Assembly (NCBI RefSeq): GCF_965249985.1
Contig: NZ_OZ252280.1
Source of the DNA: Algiphilus sp022763315
GTDB taxonomy: Bacteria > Pseudomonadota > Gammaproteobacteria > Nevskiales > Nevskiaceae
DNA length: 64,000 nt
Direction: 5' to 3' (one strand)
A program made the position numbers and the translations under genes. The notes beneath the pieces are model-generated. The model was not told the DNA's origin and searched no databases. It worked only from the letters and a program-made list of their open reading frames with translations. Of the stretch, positions 16,283 to 25,418 are shown piece by piece (positions within the stretch are counted from its first letter, which is position 1; each line of letters starts with the position of its first letter).

Positions 16283-19200
16283 CTATGCGTTGAAGCGTGG
16301 CGCTCCATCGACATCATCGGTTGCCAGCCTCTTTGACCTACTGGTACCGCTGAGGAGAGGCCAGCAGAGCTCCGATTGGTCGGACTGGTGCTGGGCGACG
16401 ATGACCGGGTAAGCCGTATGCCCAGCGGTCCAGGAGCCCGCGATCTCTGCACATTGAAGGGAAAGCGCATGGCGCTCCAAGATGTCGGATTGCAGTAGGA
16501 CGCGTTGCATCTGGGTGTCGGCTCCGAAAATCAGTGTAAGCGCTCCCTGTTCTTTGAGCGCGTGCGCGCAGCCGCTCAGGAGTTCGTCCGAGGCGTGTGA
16601 CTGGATGCGCCCCAGATCCAGACATATTGCATCCTGCGAACCGGCTGGCAGTTCGAAGAGCGCGGAGAGTGTTTCGATCACGTGCGTGCTTGCGCGCGAG
16701 AAGTGCCGTGCCCAGAAATCAGGCACGGCATCAGCGAGGCCCAGTACGGTCAAGGCGATAGGGCGATGAGTCAATGGGCTGGCTGCCAGCACCCGCAGCT
16801 GAAAACGCGCTTGTTCCGTGGCGCCGCATTGCGGGCAAGGCGCCAGTGTGGAGCGCTCCGAGAAGCGACTTCCCTGCCAGCCGCATTGGGGGCATCGCTG
16901 CTCTGCGCGTGCGGCCAGCCGGTCGAGTTGGGGCAGGTCCTCCAGCCGAGGCGGATGGCAGATGCGGACGGTGTCATCGATGCGCGTCCAGTAATCCGGT
17001 TGGGTTTTGCTGAACAAAGCCAGCATGTGGGGTGGTACGCCCAGTTGCCATCCACAGCTTTCCACGAAGTAGCTGTACTCCACATCGGTGTGCGCATGCG
17101 GCACGGCTTCGCTGAAGCCGCCAATGTCATTCAGCATCCCGCGGCGCACGGCGAACAGACCACCCTGAATGTGGAAGAAAGCGCGGTCCGGATGGGTCTG
17201 CGCGAAGGCTTGATTCCGGAAATCAGAAAACGTGGGAATGCCCTGCGCAAGGTCGCGGCCGAAAAGGTAGCTTGGGCTATAGCCCGGCGTTCCTGCGAGT
17301 CCCACCTCCGGGTGCTGCTCCATGTAATACGTGAGTTCGGTTTCCCAACCTTCTTGCAGAGCGAATCCCTCCTTGCCGCAGACGTAGACGATGGTGTCGC
17401 CCCGGCCTTGTTGCGCAGCGATGTTGGTGCCAGGGCCGACGTAATGATTGGCATCGTTGAACACCACGGTCACATTGTCGTGCTGTACCTGCAAATGGTT
17501 CAGATAGGCAATGATCTCGCTGTTGCTGCCGTTATCCGCAATGGTCAGGTGGAACGGAGTGCGCGTGAAATCGAACAAGCGGCCGACGACCTCACGCAGC
17601 TCCGGAAGGTTGTTCCAGCTGACGATGACAATGTCTGTGACCTGATGCTCCCACACACGGCGCAGGACGTGGATCAGCTTGTTGACGTCATGACGGGCAG
17701 TGGCGCGCTGGCGTGCACTGCGTGCCATGCCATCGATCTGCTCGGCGGATAGACGGAAGAAGCGGCGAATGCCTTCAGCGAGCGCAGTTGCGTCATCGGT
17801 CGGCACGATGATACCGGTGACGCTGTCCTGCACCAGGTCCGGAATGCTGGCGACATCGGTAGTGATTACCGGCGTACCGGTTGCCATTGCTTCGATCACC
17901 GAGGTCGGGATGCCATCCATGTCGCCGTTTGCTATGCGGACGCTCGGGGCGGCAAAGAGATCGTGGCGACGCAGCGTGTCGACGATGGCCTGCGCACCGT
18001 GGAGTGGGCCATGAAAATGTACGTTCGTCAGTCCCTCCTCCGCGATGCGGGCGGTAAGCGCCTCTTCCTGTTCCCCATAGCCGTAGATATGAAAGCGCAC
18101 ACCCTCCTCGGCCAGCAGTCGCGCAGCGGAGAGAAGGTGATGCAGGCCCTTTTTCTCGGTCAGCCGGTGGATGGCGCAGACGCTCTTGTCCGTGCGGGCC
18201 GGCTGCGTACTCGGCAAGGAAAAGGGGAAGCGTTCGAAGTCCACTGCGTTGGGATTGATGATGATCTTGCTGGCCGGTACGCCGCGCGCCCGAAGGTAGT
18301 CGCGGTGAAACTGCCCCAGCGTGAGTACGGCTTTGCACAGCGGGCTACTGGCGACTTCGCCGACGCGGTTCTTCTGGTCGTTCTCGTAGCGAAAGATGTC
18401 CTGAGCGTGCGCGATGAAAGTGAAGGGGATCCCAGCCTGCTCACACGCTGGCCATACCATGTCCGTTACGGTCGGGTAGGTGAAATGGGCATGTACGTGT
18501 TCGCGCTCGCAGATGCGGAGAGCCTTTGCCAGTGCTTCGGGGCTTTCCACGCATTGCCATTCAACAGCGAAATCCGGCTGGAACTCCGGATACGGTGAAT
18601 GGCGGCAGAAGACATGCACGTCGTGCCCGTCTCGCACCAGTGCGCGTAGCTCGTTCAGCACAAATGTTTCGGAAGGCACCGGGAAGTGCCAGCAGAAGTA
18701 AGCAAGGCGCTTCCCATGGACGGGGGGAGTTGCCATCCGGTAGCGCTGATCGGCGTGCGCAGCCAGGGGCCGCACGTTGCCGCTTGCCGGCGTCTCCGGT
18801 AGATGTGCCCGATAGGCACGCTCCAGTGCGCGCCTGCCGGCCTCAGCGTCGAAGTGTGTGCTGATGAAGGCGCGCCCCTTCTCGCCCATGACGGCAATCT
18901 GCTGCGGTGACTGCAACAAGCCACTCAGGTGTTCCACCACTTGCTGCCAGTCGCCATGAGGCACGATGAAGCCACTTTCCTCGTGCTGCACCAAATACTT
19001 CGGCGCACCCAGGTCATAGACGATGGCGGGGCGACGCGCGGCCAGCCCCTCTGCCACAGTCCGACCAAAAGACTCGGCAAAATGCGAGAGATTCAGCACG
19101 ATGTCGAGCTGGGCGATGGCCGCTTCGGGTTGTTCTGCGTAGCCGGCGAAGACGACGTTGTCGGACAACTCGCCATCCGCCTGACGACGCCGCAGGGCCT

Positions 19201-22200
19201 GAACATGCGCGTTCTCCGGGCCAATGAGCAGGAAGCGCGCCTGTGGAAAGCGCTCAGCACATGCCTGTGCGATCTGGGTGAAGTCCTCGATACCCTTCTT
19301 GGGCAAGTTGCTGCTCACGAGACCGACCTGGATGGTGTCGCCATTGCCCGCGACGGGCAGGTTCAGGGCCGAAAGATCAAAGGTGTTGGGAACCAGGTGG
19401 CACTCGCCACTGCTGCCAAACTCCCGCGCGCTCTCCTCGGAATTTGCGACGATGGCAGTGGCTAAACCCTGCACGAGCGCAATGATGTCATCGGCTGGTA
19501 AGCCAATGCGCTCTTGCAGCCAGCGATCCTTGCGCACGCTCTCCCGCACATGCACGAAGCGCGGCAGGCCAAGCCGCGATGCGGCGAGCAGAGGTTCGCG
19601 AATCATGATGGTGTTGACATGTACGACATCGATGCGTCGTGTCACCAGGATGGTCTGCAACTGGGCGACGACATTGGGGTCAGGATCGGTGTCGTGGGAC
19701 CAGAACTGGTAGGGCAATTCGATCACTTCACAGCAACGTGCCCGGACCACCTCGCGGTAGGTGGCCGTTGTCTGAGGAAGAGTGACGACCACGTTGTAGG
19801 GCATGCCTTCGAGCAAGCGAAGCAGCTCCAAGAAACTGCGTTCACCACCGAACAGGTGCGTTCCCGCAGCGTGCGCGCAAAGCAGAATCGTAGGGCGACC
19901 AGCTACGTGGGCAGCATGCCCCGGTGTGGCGCGCAATTCCGTGGGCTGTGGACGATGCGCCAGGGCATTCTCAGCCGCCTGCGGGTTGGAGGCCTTGATC
20001 ACCGTTGTACCAGTATCAGGGCCTGCGCGCCTGCCATTGGCCGCACCGTGGTAGAGAAAGTGCACGAGAGGGTTGATGCCGGCAGCACGCACATCCGGAT
20101 ACTGCAGCAGATACCAGGCGCTATCGAAATCAGGCCCGGGGCTGCGGCCTTCGTCACCGCCAATCAGAAGAAAATGCGTGACCGCATCCATCGCCAAGTC
20201 GGAAACTTCCGGGTACTGCCGCAGATACCAGCCCGGGTCAATCAGCGGGTGCGGTCGGCGTCCCTCGTGAACGCCATGCCGCAAGTAGTGCTGCAGCGGA
20301 TCGATGTTCGCGGTGAGGACATCCGGATACTGCGCGTGATACCAGTGCCGATCGAATAAGGGGCTGGTATGCCGTTCTTCGCTGGCGCCATGCCGCAGGT
20401 AATGGAGGAGTGGGTTGCACTTCGCCTGAGCCACATCGGGATACAGATTTCTGTACCAGTGCGGGTCGAAGAAGGCATTGGGCTGGCGTCCTTCAGAGCA
20501 CCCTTTGAGCAGCCAGTGCCAGAGCGGGTGGTAGGGCCATGAAGCCAGATCCGGGTACCGCCACTGGTACCACGTGACATCGAAGAGACCATTCGCCAGC
20601 AGAGTGCGGCACTGCGCCAGCATCTGCCGATAGTGGCGTGGTCGCAGTGGTGCTCCCAGCCTTTGTCGGGCTGCAATCGGGAGCCCGTGGAACCCGGCAA
20701 GACCGTCGGCACGAGCCGGTACCGAGCGAGGGCGTCCTGGATTTGGGTTTGTAGTCCTCGTCAATTGGGAAGCGAAACGTTTGAGCGTCTTGTGGTGTGC
20801 GCCTCGCGTCCATTCGGCTTGTTGTTCCAGCCGCTGCAAGTGGCTAGCGGCCTGTTGAGCCATTTCCTCGCTGGCTGCGCGCGCGCGCTCCGCCCGGTGC
20901 AGCGCCTCTTCTGCGGTCCGCAAGCGTCGGCCCTGCTTGCGGGCTTGCTGGAGTGCACGACGTCCGCGTGCGCGCTGTCGCTTGAGGGCGCGTTGTGCCC
21001 ATCCGCGACTCTGTCGGTCATCCTCCTCGCTGGACTGTAGAGCTTCCGCCAGTGCATTGGTGTAGGCCGTCACGGTTCTTGCGATATCGGCCTGGTCTGC
21101 ACAGCGCAAGACGGGGCGGGTGCCTGCAATCTGCTTAAGCTGTTCATCGCTGATCCGCCAGCCGATCAGTGCGCGGCTATCCGTACTCTGCCCATCTGAT
21201 GAAGCTGTGCCGTCGGCTACTTCCAACCCGCGCGCCGCGGGATGCCGCAGTGGCTCTGTGGAAAAGCGCGCGCGCACCAACGCGTAGGGTATGTCCACGG
21301 CTTCTTGGAGGCTGAGATTGCCCAGTGCGGGCGAAAGGTAGTAATCACAGCCGATGTACGGAATGTAGGCGGGTGGATAGAGGCGTGTGAAACGCAGTAT
21401 CAGGTCCCAGTCTTCCAGCCGACGCAGTGTTTCGTCGAAACCGCCTAGTTGCAGCCAGACATCGCGGTGGTGGGCAAACACGTTGATGTCGATGTAGTTG
21501 CCGCGCCTCAGACGCTCCCAGTCAAAGGTGCGCCCGCGTATGTGAGACGGGGCAATCCCCTCCTCGTGTACACGCAAACAGGCATAGGCACAGCGCTTGT
21601 GAGGCTGCTGCGCCAAGGTGTCGGCAACGACCAGCAGGTAATCCTTGTGCCAGTAGTTGTCCGAGTCGAGATACGCGATCCACGGATGGCGCGCATGCTG
21701 TAGTGCTGTATTGCGCGCGGCGCTTGCGCCGCGATGCTCGGAGGAAATGCAGCGAATTTTTCCTCCGTCGATCCAGTATGCGTAGTGCTGACGCAGGTAA
21801 TCCAGCGTGCCATCCTCGCTGCCATCGTCGCAGACGATGAGCTCCCACTCAGCATAGCTTTGCGCCAGCACGGAATCGATGGCGTCGCCAATGCGCGCCG
21901 CGCGATTCCATGTTGGCATTACGATGCTGAAGGCGCCGAAACGGCCAGTCTCCAACCGTTGTCTGGCTGCCCACACCTGGCTGTCGTCGATGCACATGCT
22001 TCCATCATCGACGCCGTGGTCGGGGCTTTGAACGCGCCAGGGCGCCTGCACAGGGAGCGCGCCAGTTCGCCCCGCAGTCGTGTCTGCAGAGGGCGGCTGA
22101 ACCGCCAGTACTGCAGCTTCATCCAGTAGGCGCTCCGCTTCGCTGTCGCGCGCTGTGCCGCTCAGGCGCTGCAGTGCTTGAAAGGCGACATCTGCAATGG

Positions 22201-22939
22201 GTAAGGCTTCCTTAGCCGTGGGCAGCTCCGAGGCGCGCTGATGCCGCAGCTGTGGTTGCAAGTAGGCGCCAACTGCCGGTTCCACCAATTCCCAATCGAC
22301 GGTGTCGCCGAGTTCGAGTCCCCGCCATACAGCGCGCAGGGTTTCCATCGGCTGGTCGAGCAAGCCGGCAAAGGGGCTGAACACCCGTGGCAGGCCGCGA
22401 GTGTCTCGTTCGGCATCGATGACATGTCGGAGCCAGAGTCGTTGGCCGAGCCTATCCGGGAGCGCGTTGCGCTCGGAAAGCGATGCCGCGACTTCGCGCG
22501 GATCGCGGAAAGGCAGCACATAGCGCGCATCCATGTGCAGTTGCGAAAAGGCTTTCTGCCAGAGAGGGAGCAAACGACAGAGGCGTGGATCCTTGAGTAC
22601 GAAAGTTGTCCCGCTGTCGCAGTGCCGCTCGAGCAGGGTGCAGATGCGCTCCACCCAGATATCTTTCTGCTCGCGCGTTACGCGGTCCCATCGCAGCGTC
22701 CAGACATCATCCCAGCGCGACTGCAACCCCTCGAGCACCGCATCGTTGAGTTGCTGCACATCGGTGGACTCCCAGAAGCCGGTGGGATTGTCTGATTGTG
22801 CGGGAATCAGGTTGCCCGGTAGCTGCGCACCCAGCAGATTGAGGCACCGCGTGAAGGCAGAGGTGCCGCTGCGGTGCATGCCTGCTACCACGATGGCGGT
22901 GCGGCGAGTCGGGGGCTGCTGGGGGATCGTTCCTGCCAT
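16283..22939 (-). CDS. Giant multidomain sulfotransferase-like/glycosyltransferase protein (2,218 residues)
   Basis: One uninterrupted frame with these modules in order. Residues 14-270 form a sulfotransferase-like P-loop domain (GMHRSGTSAF 20-29, LPFRDPREVAASL 142-154). Residues 336-560 are a GT2 domain (VMPTWNR, DDGSEDG 371-377, DSD 425-427). A basic, Ala-rich coiled coil spans about 640-725, followed by five repeats of about 37 residues (786-972). A GT4 domain (1015-1375) contains GGERSF and FAESFGRTVAEGL; a second GT4 domain (1411-1755) contains PNAVDFERF, HRLTEKKG and DGIPTSVIEAMATG. A second GT2-like domain (1768-1985) has VCGKEGF where the DxD strand is expected. A CPQCG...CPQCG zinc-ribbon-like pair (2016-2039) precedes a degenerate methyltransferase-like end. 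It probably assembles several sugars of a glycan in the cytoplasm. No signal peptide and no strong ribosome site were seen. Domain boundaries are approximate. Confidence 0.85.
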   Translation of the reverse strand: MAGTIPQQPPTRRTAIVVAGMHRSGTSAFTRCLNLLGAQLPGNLIPAQSDNPTGFWESTDVQQLNDAVLEGLQSRWDDVWTLRWDRVTREQKDIWVERICTLLERHCDSGTTFVLKDPRLCRLLPLWQKAFSQLHMDARYVLPFRDPREVAASLSERNALPDRLGQRLWLRHVIDAERDTRGLPRVFSPFAGLLDQPMETLRAVWRGLELGDTVDWELVEPAVGAYLQPQLRHQRASELPTAKEALPIADVAFQALQRLSGTARDSEAERLLDEAAVLAVQPPSADTTAGRTGALPVQAPWRVQSPDHGVDDGSMCIDDSQVWAARQRLETGRFGAFSIVMPTWNRAARIGDAIDSVLAQSYAEWELIVCDDGSEDGTLDYLRQHYAYWIDGGKIRCISSEHRGASAARNTALQHARHPWIAYLDSDNYWHKDYLLVVADTLAQQPHKRCAYACLRVHEEGIAPSHIRGRTFDWERLRRGNYIDINVFAHHRDVWLQLGGFDETLRRLEDWDLILRFTRLYPPAYIPYIGCDYYLSPALGNLSLQEAVDIPYALVRARFSTEPLRHPAARGLEVADGTASSDGQSTDSRALIGWRISDEQLKQIAGTRPVLRCADQADIARTVTAYTNALAEALQSSEEDDRQSRGWAQRALKRQRARGRRALQQARKQGRRLRTAEEALHRAERARAASEEMAQQAASHLQRLEQQAEWTRGAHHKTLKRFASQLTRTTNPNPGRPRSVPARADGLAGFHGLPIAARQRLGAPLRPRHYRQMLAQCRTLLANGLFDVTWYQWRYPDLASWPYHPLWHWLLKGCSEGRQPNAFFDPHWYRNLYPDVAQAKCNPLLHYLRHGASEERHTSPLFDRHWYHAQYPDVLTANIDPLQHYLRHGVHEGRRPHPLIDPGWYLRQYPEVSDLAMDAVTHFLLIGGDEGRSPGPDFDSAWYLLQYPDVRAAGINPLVHFLYHGAANGRRAGPDTGTTVIKASNPQAAENALAHRPQPTELRATPGHAAHVAGRPTILLCAHAAGTHLFGGERSFLELLRLLEGMPYNVVVTLPQTTATYREVVRARCCEVIELPYQFWSHDTDPDPNVVAQLQTILVTRRIDVVHVNTIMIREPLLAASRLGLPRFVHVRESVRKDRWLQERIGLPADDIIALVQGLATAIVANSEESAREFGSSGECHLVPNTFDLSALNLPVAGNGDTIQVGLVSSNLPKKGIEDFTQIAQACAERFPQARFLLIGPENAHVQALRRRQADGELSDNVVFAGYAEQPEAAIAQLDIVLNLSHFAESFGRTVAEGLAARRPAIVYDLGAPKYLVQHEESGFIVPHGDWQQVVEHLSGLLQSPQQIAVMGEKGRAFISTHFDAEAGRRALERAYRAHLPETPASGNVRPLAAHADQRYRMATPPVHGKRLAYFCWHFPVPSETFVLNELRALVRDGHDVHVFCRHSPYPEFQPDFAVEWQCVESPEALAKALRICEREHVHAHFTYPTVTDMVWPACEQAGIPFTFIAHAQDIFRYENDQKNRVGEVASSPLCKAVLTLGQFHRDYLRARGVPASKIIINPNAVDFERFPFSLPSTQPARTDKSVCAIHRLTEKKGLHHLLSAARLLAEEGVRFHIYGYGEQEEALTARIAEEGLTNVHFHGPLHGAQAIVDTLRRHDLFAAPSVRIANGDMDGIPTSVIEAMATGTPVITTDVASIPDLVQDSVTGIIVPTDDATALAEGIRRFFRLSAEQIDGMARSARQRATARHDVNKLIHVLRRVWEHQVTDIVIVSWNNLPELREVVGRLFDFTRTPFHLTIADNGSNSEIIAYLNHLQVQHDNVTVVFNDANHYVGPGTNIAAQQGRGDTIVYVCGKEGFALQEGWETELTYYMEQHPEVGLAGTPGYSPSYLFGRDLAQGIPTFSDFRNQAFAQTHPDRAFFHIQGGLFAVRRGMLNDIGGFSEAVPHAHTDVEYSYFVESCGWQLGVPPHMLALFSKTQPDYWTRIDDTVRICHPPRLEDLPQLDRLAARAEQRCPQCGWQGSRFSERSTLAPCPQCGATEQARFQLRVLAASPLTHRPIALTVLGLADAVPDFWARHFSRASTHVIETLSALFELPAGSQDAICLDLGRIQSHASDELLSGCAHALKEQGALTLIFGADTQMQRVLLQSDILERHALSLQCAEIAGSWTAGHTAYPVIVAQHQSDQSELCWPLLSGTSRSKRLATDDVDGAPRFNA
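20024..20584 (-). repeat. Five tandem FD-WY-YPDV-HYLxHG-EGR protein repeats within the giant gene
   Basis: Residues 786-972 of the giant protein contain five units of 35-38 residues with the pattern FDxxWYxxxYPDV, about nine residues, then PLxHYLxHGxxEGRxP. The units have diverged at DNA level, so this is an old protein repeat. Two units of the same repeat occur at 27299-27511. Confidence 0.85.
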
Positions 22940-23488
22940 TCACAGTGCCGAACTGAAAAAAGAGGTGGCCGTTAACTGCGACGAGCATGGTAGTCGTTCT
23001 TGCATGGGGTCCCCTATGTAGGGCGCGCCATCGACCGTTCGAACGGGAGGGGAGGGGCTCCATTCCTGAGCGTTGCGCAAGCGCTGTGTGAGACCAACAT
23101 CACCGCAGCAGCGCCCCACGTGTACCGAAAACGCGTGACGCCTCATAGATGGTGCAATGCAATGAGAGTGCAAGCGTTGCCGCCGCGTTGCACGGATTGC
23201 TTCGAGATCCGCTGATGACTCCTATCCATGTTACTGTTCCTCAACGTATTTCTTCTTGATCAATTGCGCTTAGGCTGTAGGGTGCCGTGGGGTGCTCGTC
23301 GCTTGATACGAAGGGTTGCTGCTTTTCCAAGAGCGAGTTAGAGACCCACAACGCGGGTCAAGCCCTCGACGGGTTATGCGTCTAGGGGAGTACGCGTAAG
23401 GGATGACCTGCGAATTGATCGATGCTTTCGGGCAATTCGTAGGATTCTCCAAAAACTGAATGGTCTTACCCTCTCAAAGGAGTTCCTC
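22940..23488. other. Long divergent intergenic region
   Basis: 549 bases separate the giant gene from the abundant secreted-protein gene. No protein-coding segment with a ribosome site and no tRNA is seen. It must hold two divergent promoters and probably a long 5' untranslated region for the rightward gene. Notable strings are TACGCGTA (23391-23398, a perfect palindrome), ACCC-N7-GGGT (23344-23358) and the strong Shine-Dalgarno AAAGGAG (23476-23482). Confidence 0.5.
23415..23445 (+). promoter_or_regulatory. Weak candidate promoter for the secreted-protein gene
   Basis: TTGATC (23415-23420) and TAGGAT (23440-23445) are separated by 19 bases, each matching four of six consensus positions. The position, about 40 bases before the ATG, is reasonable, but the spacer is long and other choices exist upstream. 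Confidence 0.3.
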
Positions 23489-25189
23489 ATGGGGAAGTTG
23501 CTCAATAAAGCGAGTCTCACCGGTATCGGTGCGGCCATCGGCGCGGCGTTTGCCGTTCAGCCGGCTGCTGCGCAGACCACACCGGTCGTTTCCGACGATG
23601 GACAAGGCAGTGCCATCGTTGTTCCGTATTACACCGTCAATGACGGCTGGCAGACCCTGGTCAACCTGACCAACACGAGCGAAAACTCGATCGTCGTCAA
23701 GTTCCGCCTGCACGAGTCCCGCAACTCGCGCGACGTGCTCGACTTCAACATCGCACTGAGCCCGTTTGACGTCTGGACCGCTACGATCCAGCAGAGCGCC
23801 AACGGTCGTCCGGAACTGATCACCACCGACCGCTCCTGCACGATCCCGATTTCCGTGCGTAACAGCGGTGCGGAAGCGAGCGAACTGGCCTACTCGGGCA
23901 CCTTCTCGGATCACACGGGCACCGACGGTGACGTCGTCCGTACCCGCGAGGGCTACATCAAGATTCTCGTGATGGGTGAGACCGCAGGTTCGGGTCGCGC
24001 GCCGGCTTCCGTCGCCGCGAACTTCCCGGGCGACATCGCTTATGACGCTGAGCACGTCAATGGCGAGCCGCGCAACTGCAGCCGCGTGAACAGCTCGTTC
24101 TCCGCGCGCACCGCCGACTTCGATACCACCGCGGGCATCACCGCAGTGGTTTCCGGTCTGGATGATGCTGGCGTTGCCACCACCTTCCCGCCGACCGACG
24201 ACGGTACCGACGTGCAGACCGGTTCCGGCAGCCCGCTGGCCCGTCTGGGTTCGGTTGACGGTTCCGGCAACAACGAAAGCGCTGTGGGTTACGGTGCGAT
24301 CGCGACCGGCAACCCGCTCAAGGCGAACGTGAGCCTGGTGAACCAGAGCACGGGTCGTGCCGCTGGCGTGACCTCGCTGCACATCGAGAACTACGGCCTC
24401 GGTCAGAACTTCGTGACCGCGCAGGAGTTCCCGTGGTTCCTCGAGCCGACCATCGCTTCCAGCAACGCGCTGTGGACCATCGACGGCGTGAATGCGCTGA
24501 TCACTGGTATCTCCGCCACGCAGGTCAAGAACGAGTGGTCGTCCAACGCCAACACGGGTGCCGTGTCGGAGTGGATCGTGAACTTCCCGACCAAGCGTTT
24601 TGAAGACGACGTCGACGAAGACAACATCCAGGCCGCGTGCAGCGCATGGCGCAATGACAACTCGGGCGCTGGTGTTCCTGATGGCACGGGTATCACCCAG
24701 GCCGCGAACGACTTCGGTGACAATGACACCGGCGGTGTGTGTGCACCTGAGCTGTTCGGTTCCGGCACCTTCCAGGATGGCAACAACGGTATTGCCCCGA
24801 TCGTCGTCAACTACGACATCTACGATCGTGAAGAAGGTGGTGTGACCGTTGAGCTCGACGGTCCGGTCGTTTCCCCGGCTCCGCCGCCTGAGGTCACCAT
24901 CGACAACCTGCCGTACGAAGTCAACGTCGTGAAGATCGGCCGTGACGTGTCCGGTGCGACCTCGGTGCTCGGCTCGCCCGTGTCCCGTTCGGTCGAAACG
25001 AATGAGCTGGCTTCCAACGCCAACTCTGGCTGGATGATCGCGACGTTTGATGGTGATTCGACCAATGCCCCCGGCAGCAGCTCGGATGCCGTGCCGGTCA
25101 TCTCGGGCATCTACAAGCAGCGCGACTTCGGTGATGCTGCTCTGAACTTCGGCCAGTACCTTGACGCGGCGTACACCCGCGGCAACTGA
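23489..25189 (+). CDS. Secreted surface-type protein of unknown function, probably abundant
   Basis: A 566-residue exported protein (signal peptide about 1-28, ending AAA-Q). The mature protein starts with an all-beta domain containing SAIVVPYYTVNDGWQTLVNL, then long Gly/Ser/Asn/Asp-rich beta stretches and four Cys spread over the chain. I recall similar openings in uncharacterised surface proteins of gammaproteobacteria but cannot name a family. Features of high expression are clear: AAAGGAG seven bases before ATG, very uniform codon choice (Ile nearly always ATC, Asn AAC, Pro CCG), and a strong terminator directly after. It has many N-x-S/T sites and lies inside the glycosyltransferase locus, so it could be a glycosylated surface-layer-like protein. 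That role is inference only. Confidence 0.65.
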   Translation: MGKLLNKASLTGIGAAIGAAFAVQPAAAQTTPVVSDDGQGSAIVVPYYTVNDGWQTLVNLTNTSENSIVVKFRLHESRNSRDVLDFNIALSPFDVWTATIQQSANGRPELITTDRSCTIPISVRNSGAEASELAYSGTFSDHTGTDGDVVRTREGYIKILVMGETAGSGRAPASVAANFPGDIAYDAEHVNGEPRNCSRVNSSFSARTADFDTTAGITAVVSGLDDAGVATTFPPTDDGTDVQTGSGSPLARLGSVDGSGNNESAVGYGAIATGNPLKANVSLVNQSTGRAAGVTSLHIENYGLGQNFVTAQEFPWFLEPTIASSNALWTIDGVNALITGISATQVKNEWSSNANTGAVSEWIVNFPTKRFEDDVDEDNIQAACSAWRNDNSGAGVPDGTGITQAANDFGDNDTGGVCAPELFGSGTFQDGNNGIAPIVVNYDIYDREEGGVTVELDGPVVSPAPPPEVTIDNLPYEVNVVKIGRDVSGATSVLGSPVSRSVETNELASNANSGWMIATFDGDSTNAPGSSSDAVPVISGIYKQRDFGDAALNFGQYLDAAYTRGN

Positions 25190-25241
25190 TCGGCGACGTT
25201 CAAGAGTGCGCTAGTTCGCTGGCACACTCGCTGTAAACAAG

Positions 25242-25272
25242 GGGCCACCGCAATGCGGTGGCCCTTTTTTTT
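25242..25272 (+). terminator. Strong Rho-independent terminator
   Basis: GGGCCACCGC (25242-25251) pairs perfectly with GCGGTGGCCC (25255-25264) across AAT and is followed by eight T (25265-25272). It ends the secreted-protein transcript. Confidence 0.92.
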
Positions 25273-25418
25273 GTGCGATACACGGCAGCGTGGCAACCAC
25301 CATCGGTGTAGGCAGCGGGCGCTGCGGCTGTCGCGCGATGGCCCCGAGTGATTGCCACCAAAAGCGATGGCAGCATCAGCGCTCTTGCGTACAATGCGTC
25401 AGAATTTTCAACAGCTTG

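Noticed and set aside
23391..23398. TACGCGTA palindrome as a regulator site
   Set aside because: Eight bases only and no second copy noticed near other genes; chance cannot be excluded.
23474..24382. Open frame antisense to the abundant secreted protein
   Set aside because: Arises from the strict codon choice of the sense gene; no start signal and no domain.
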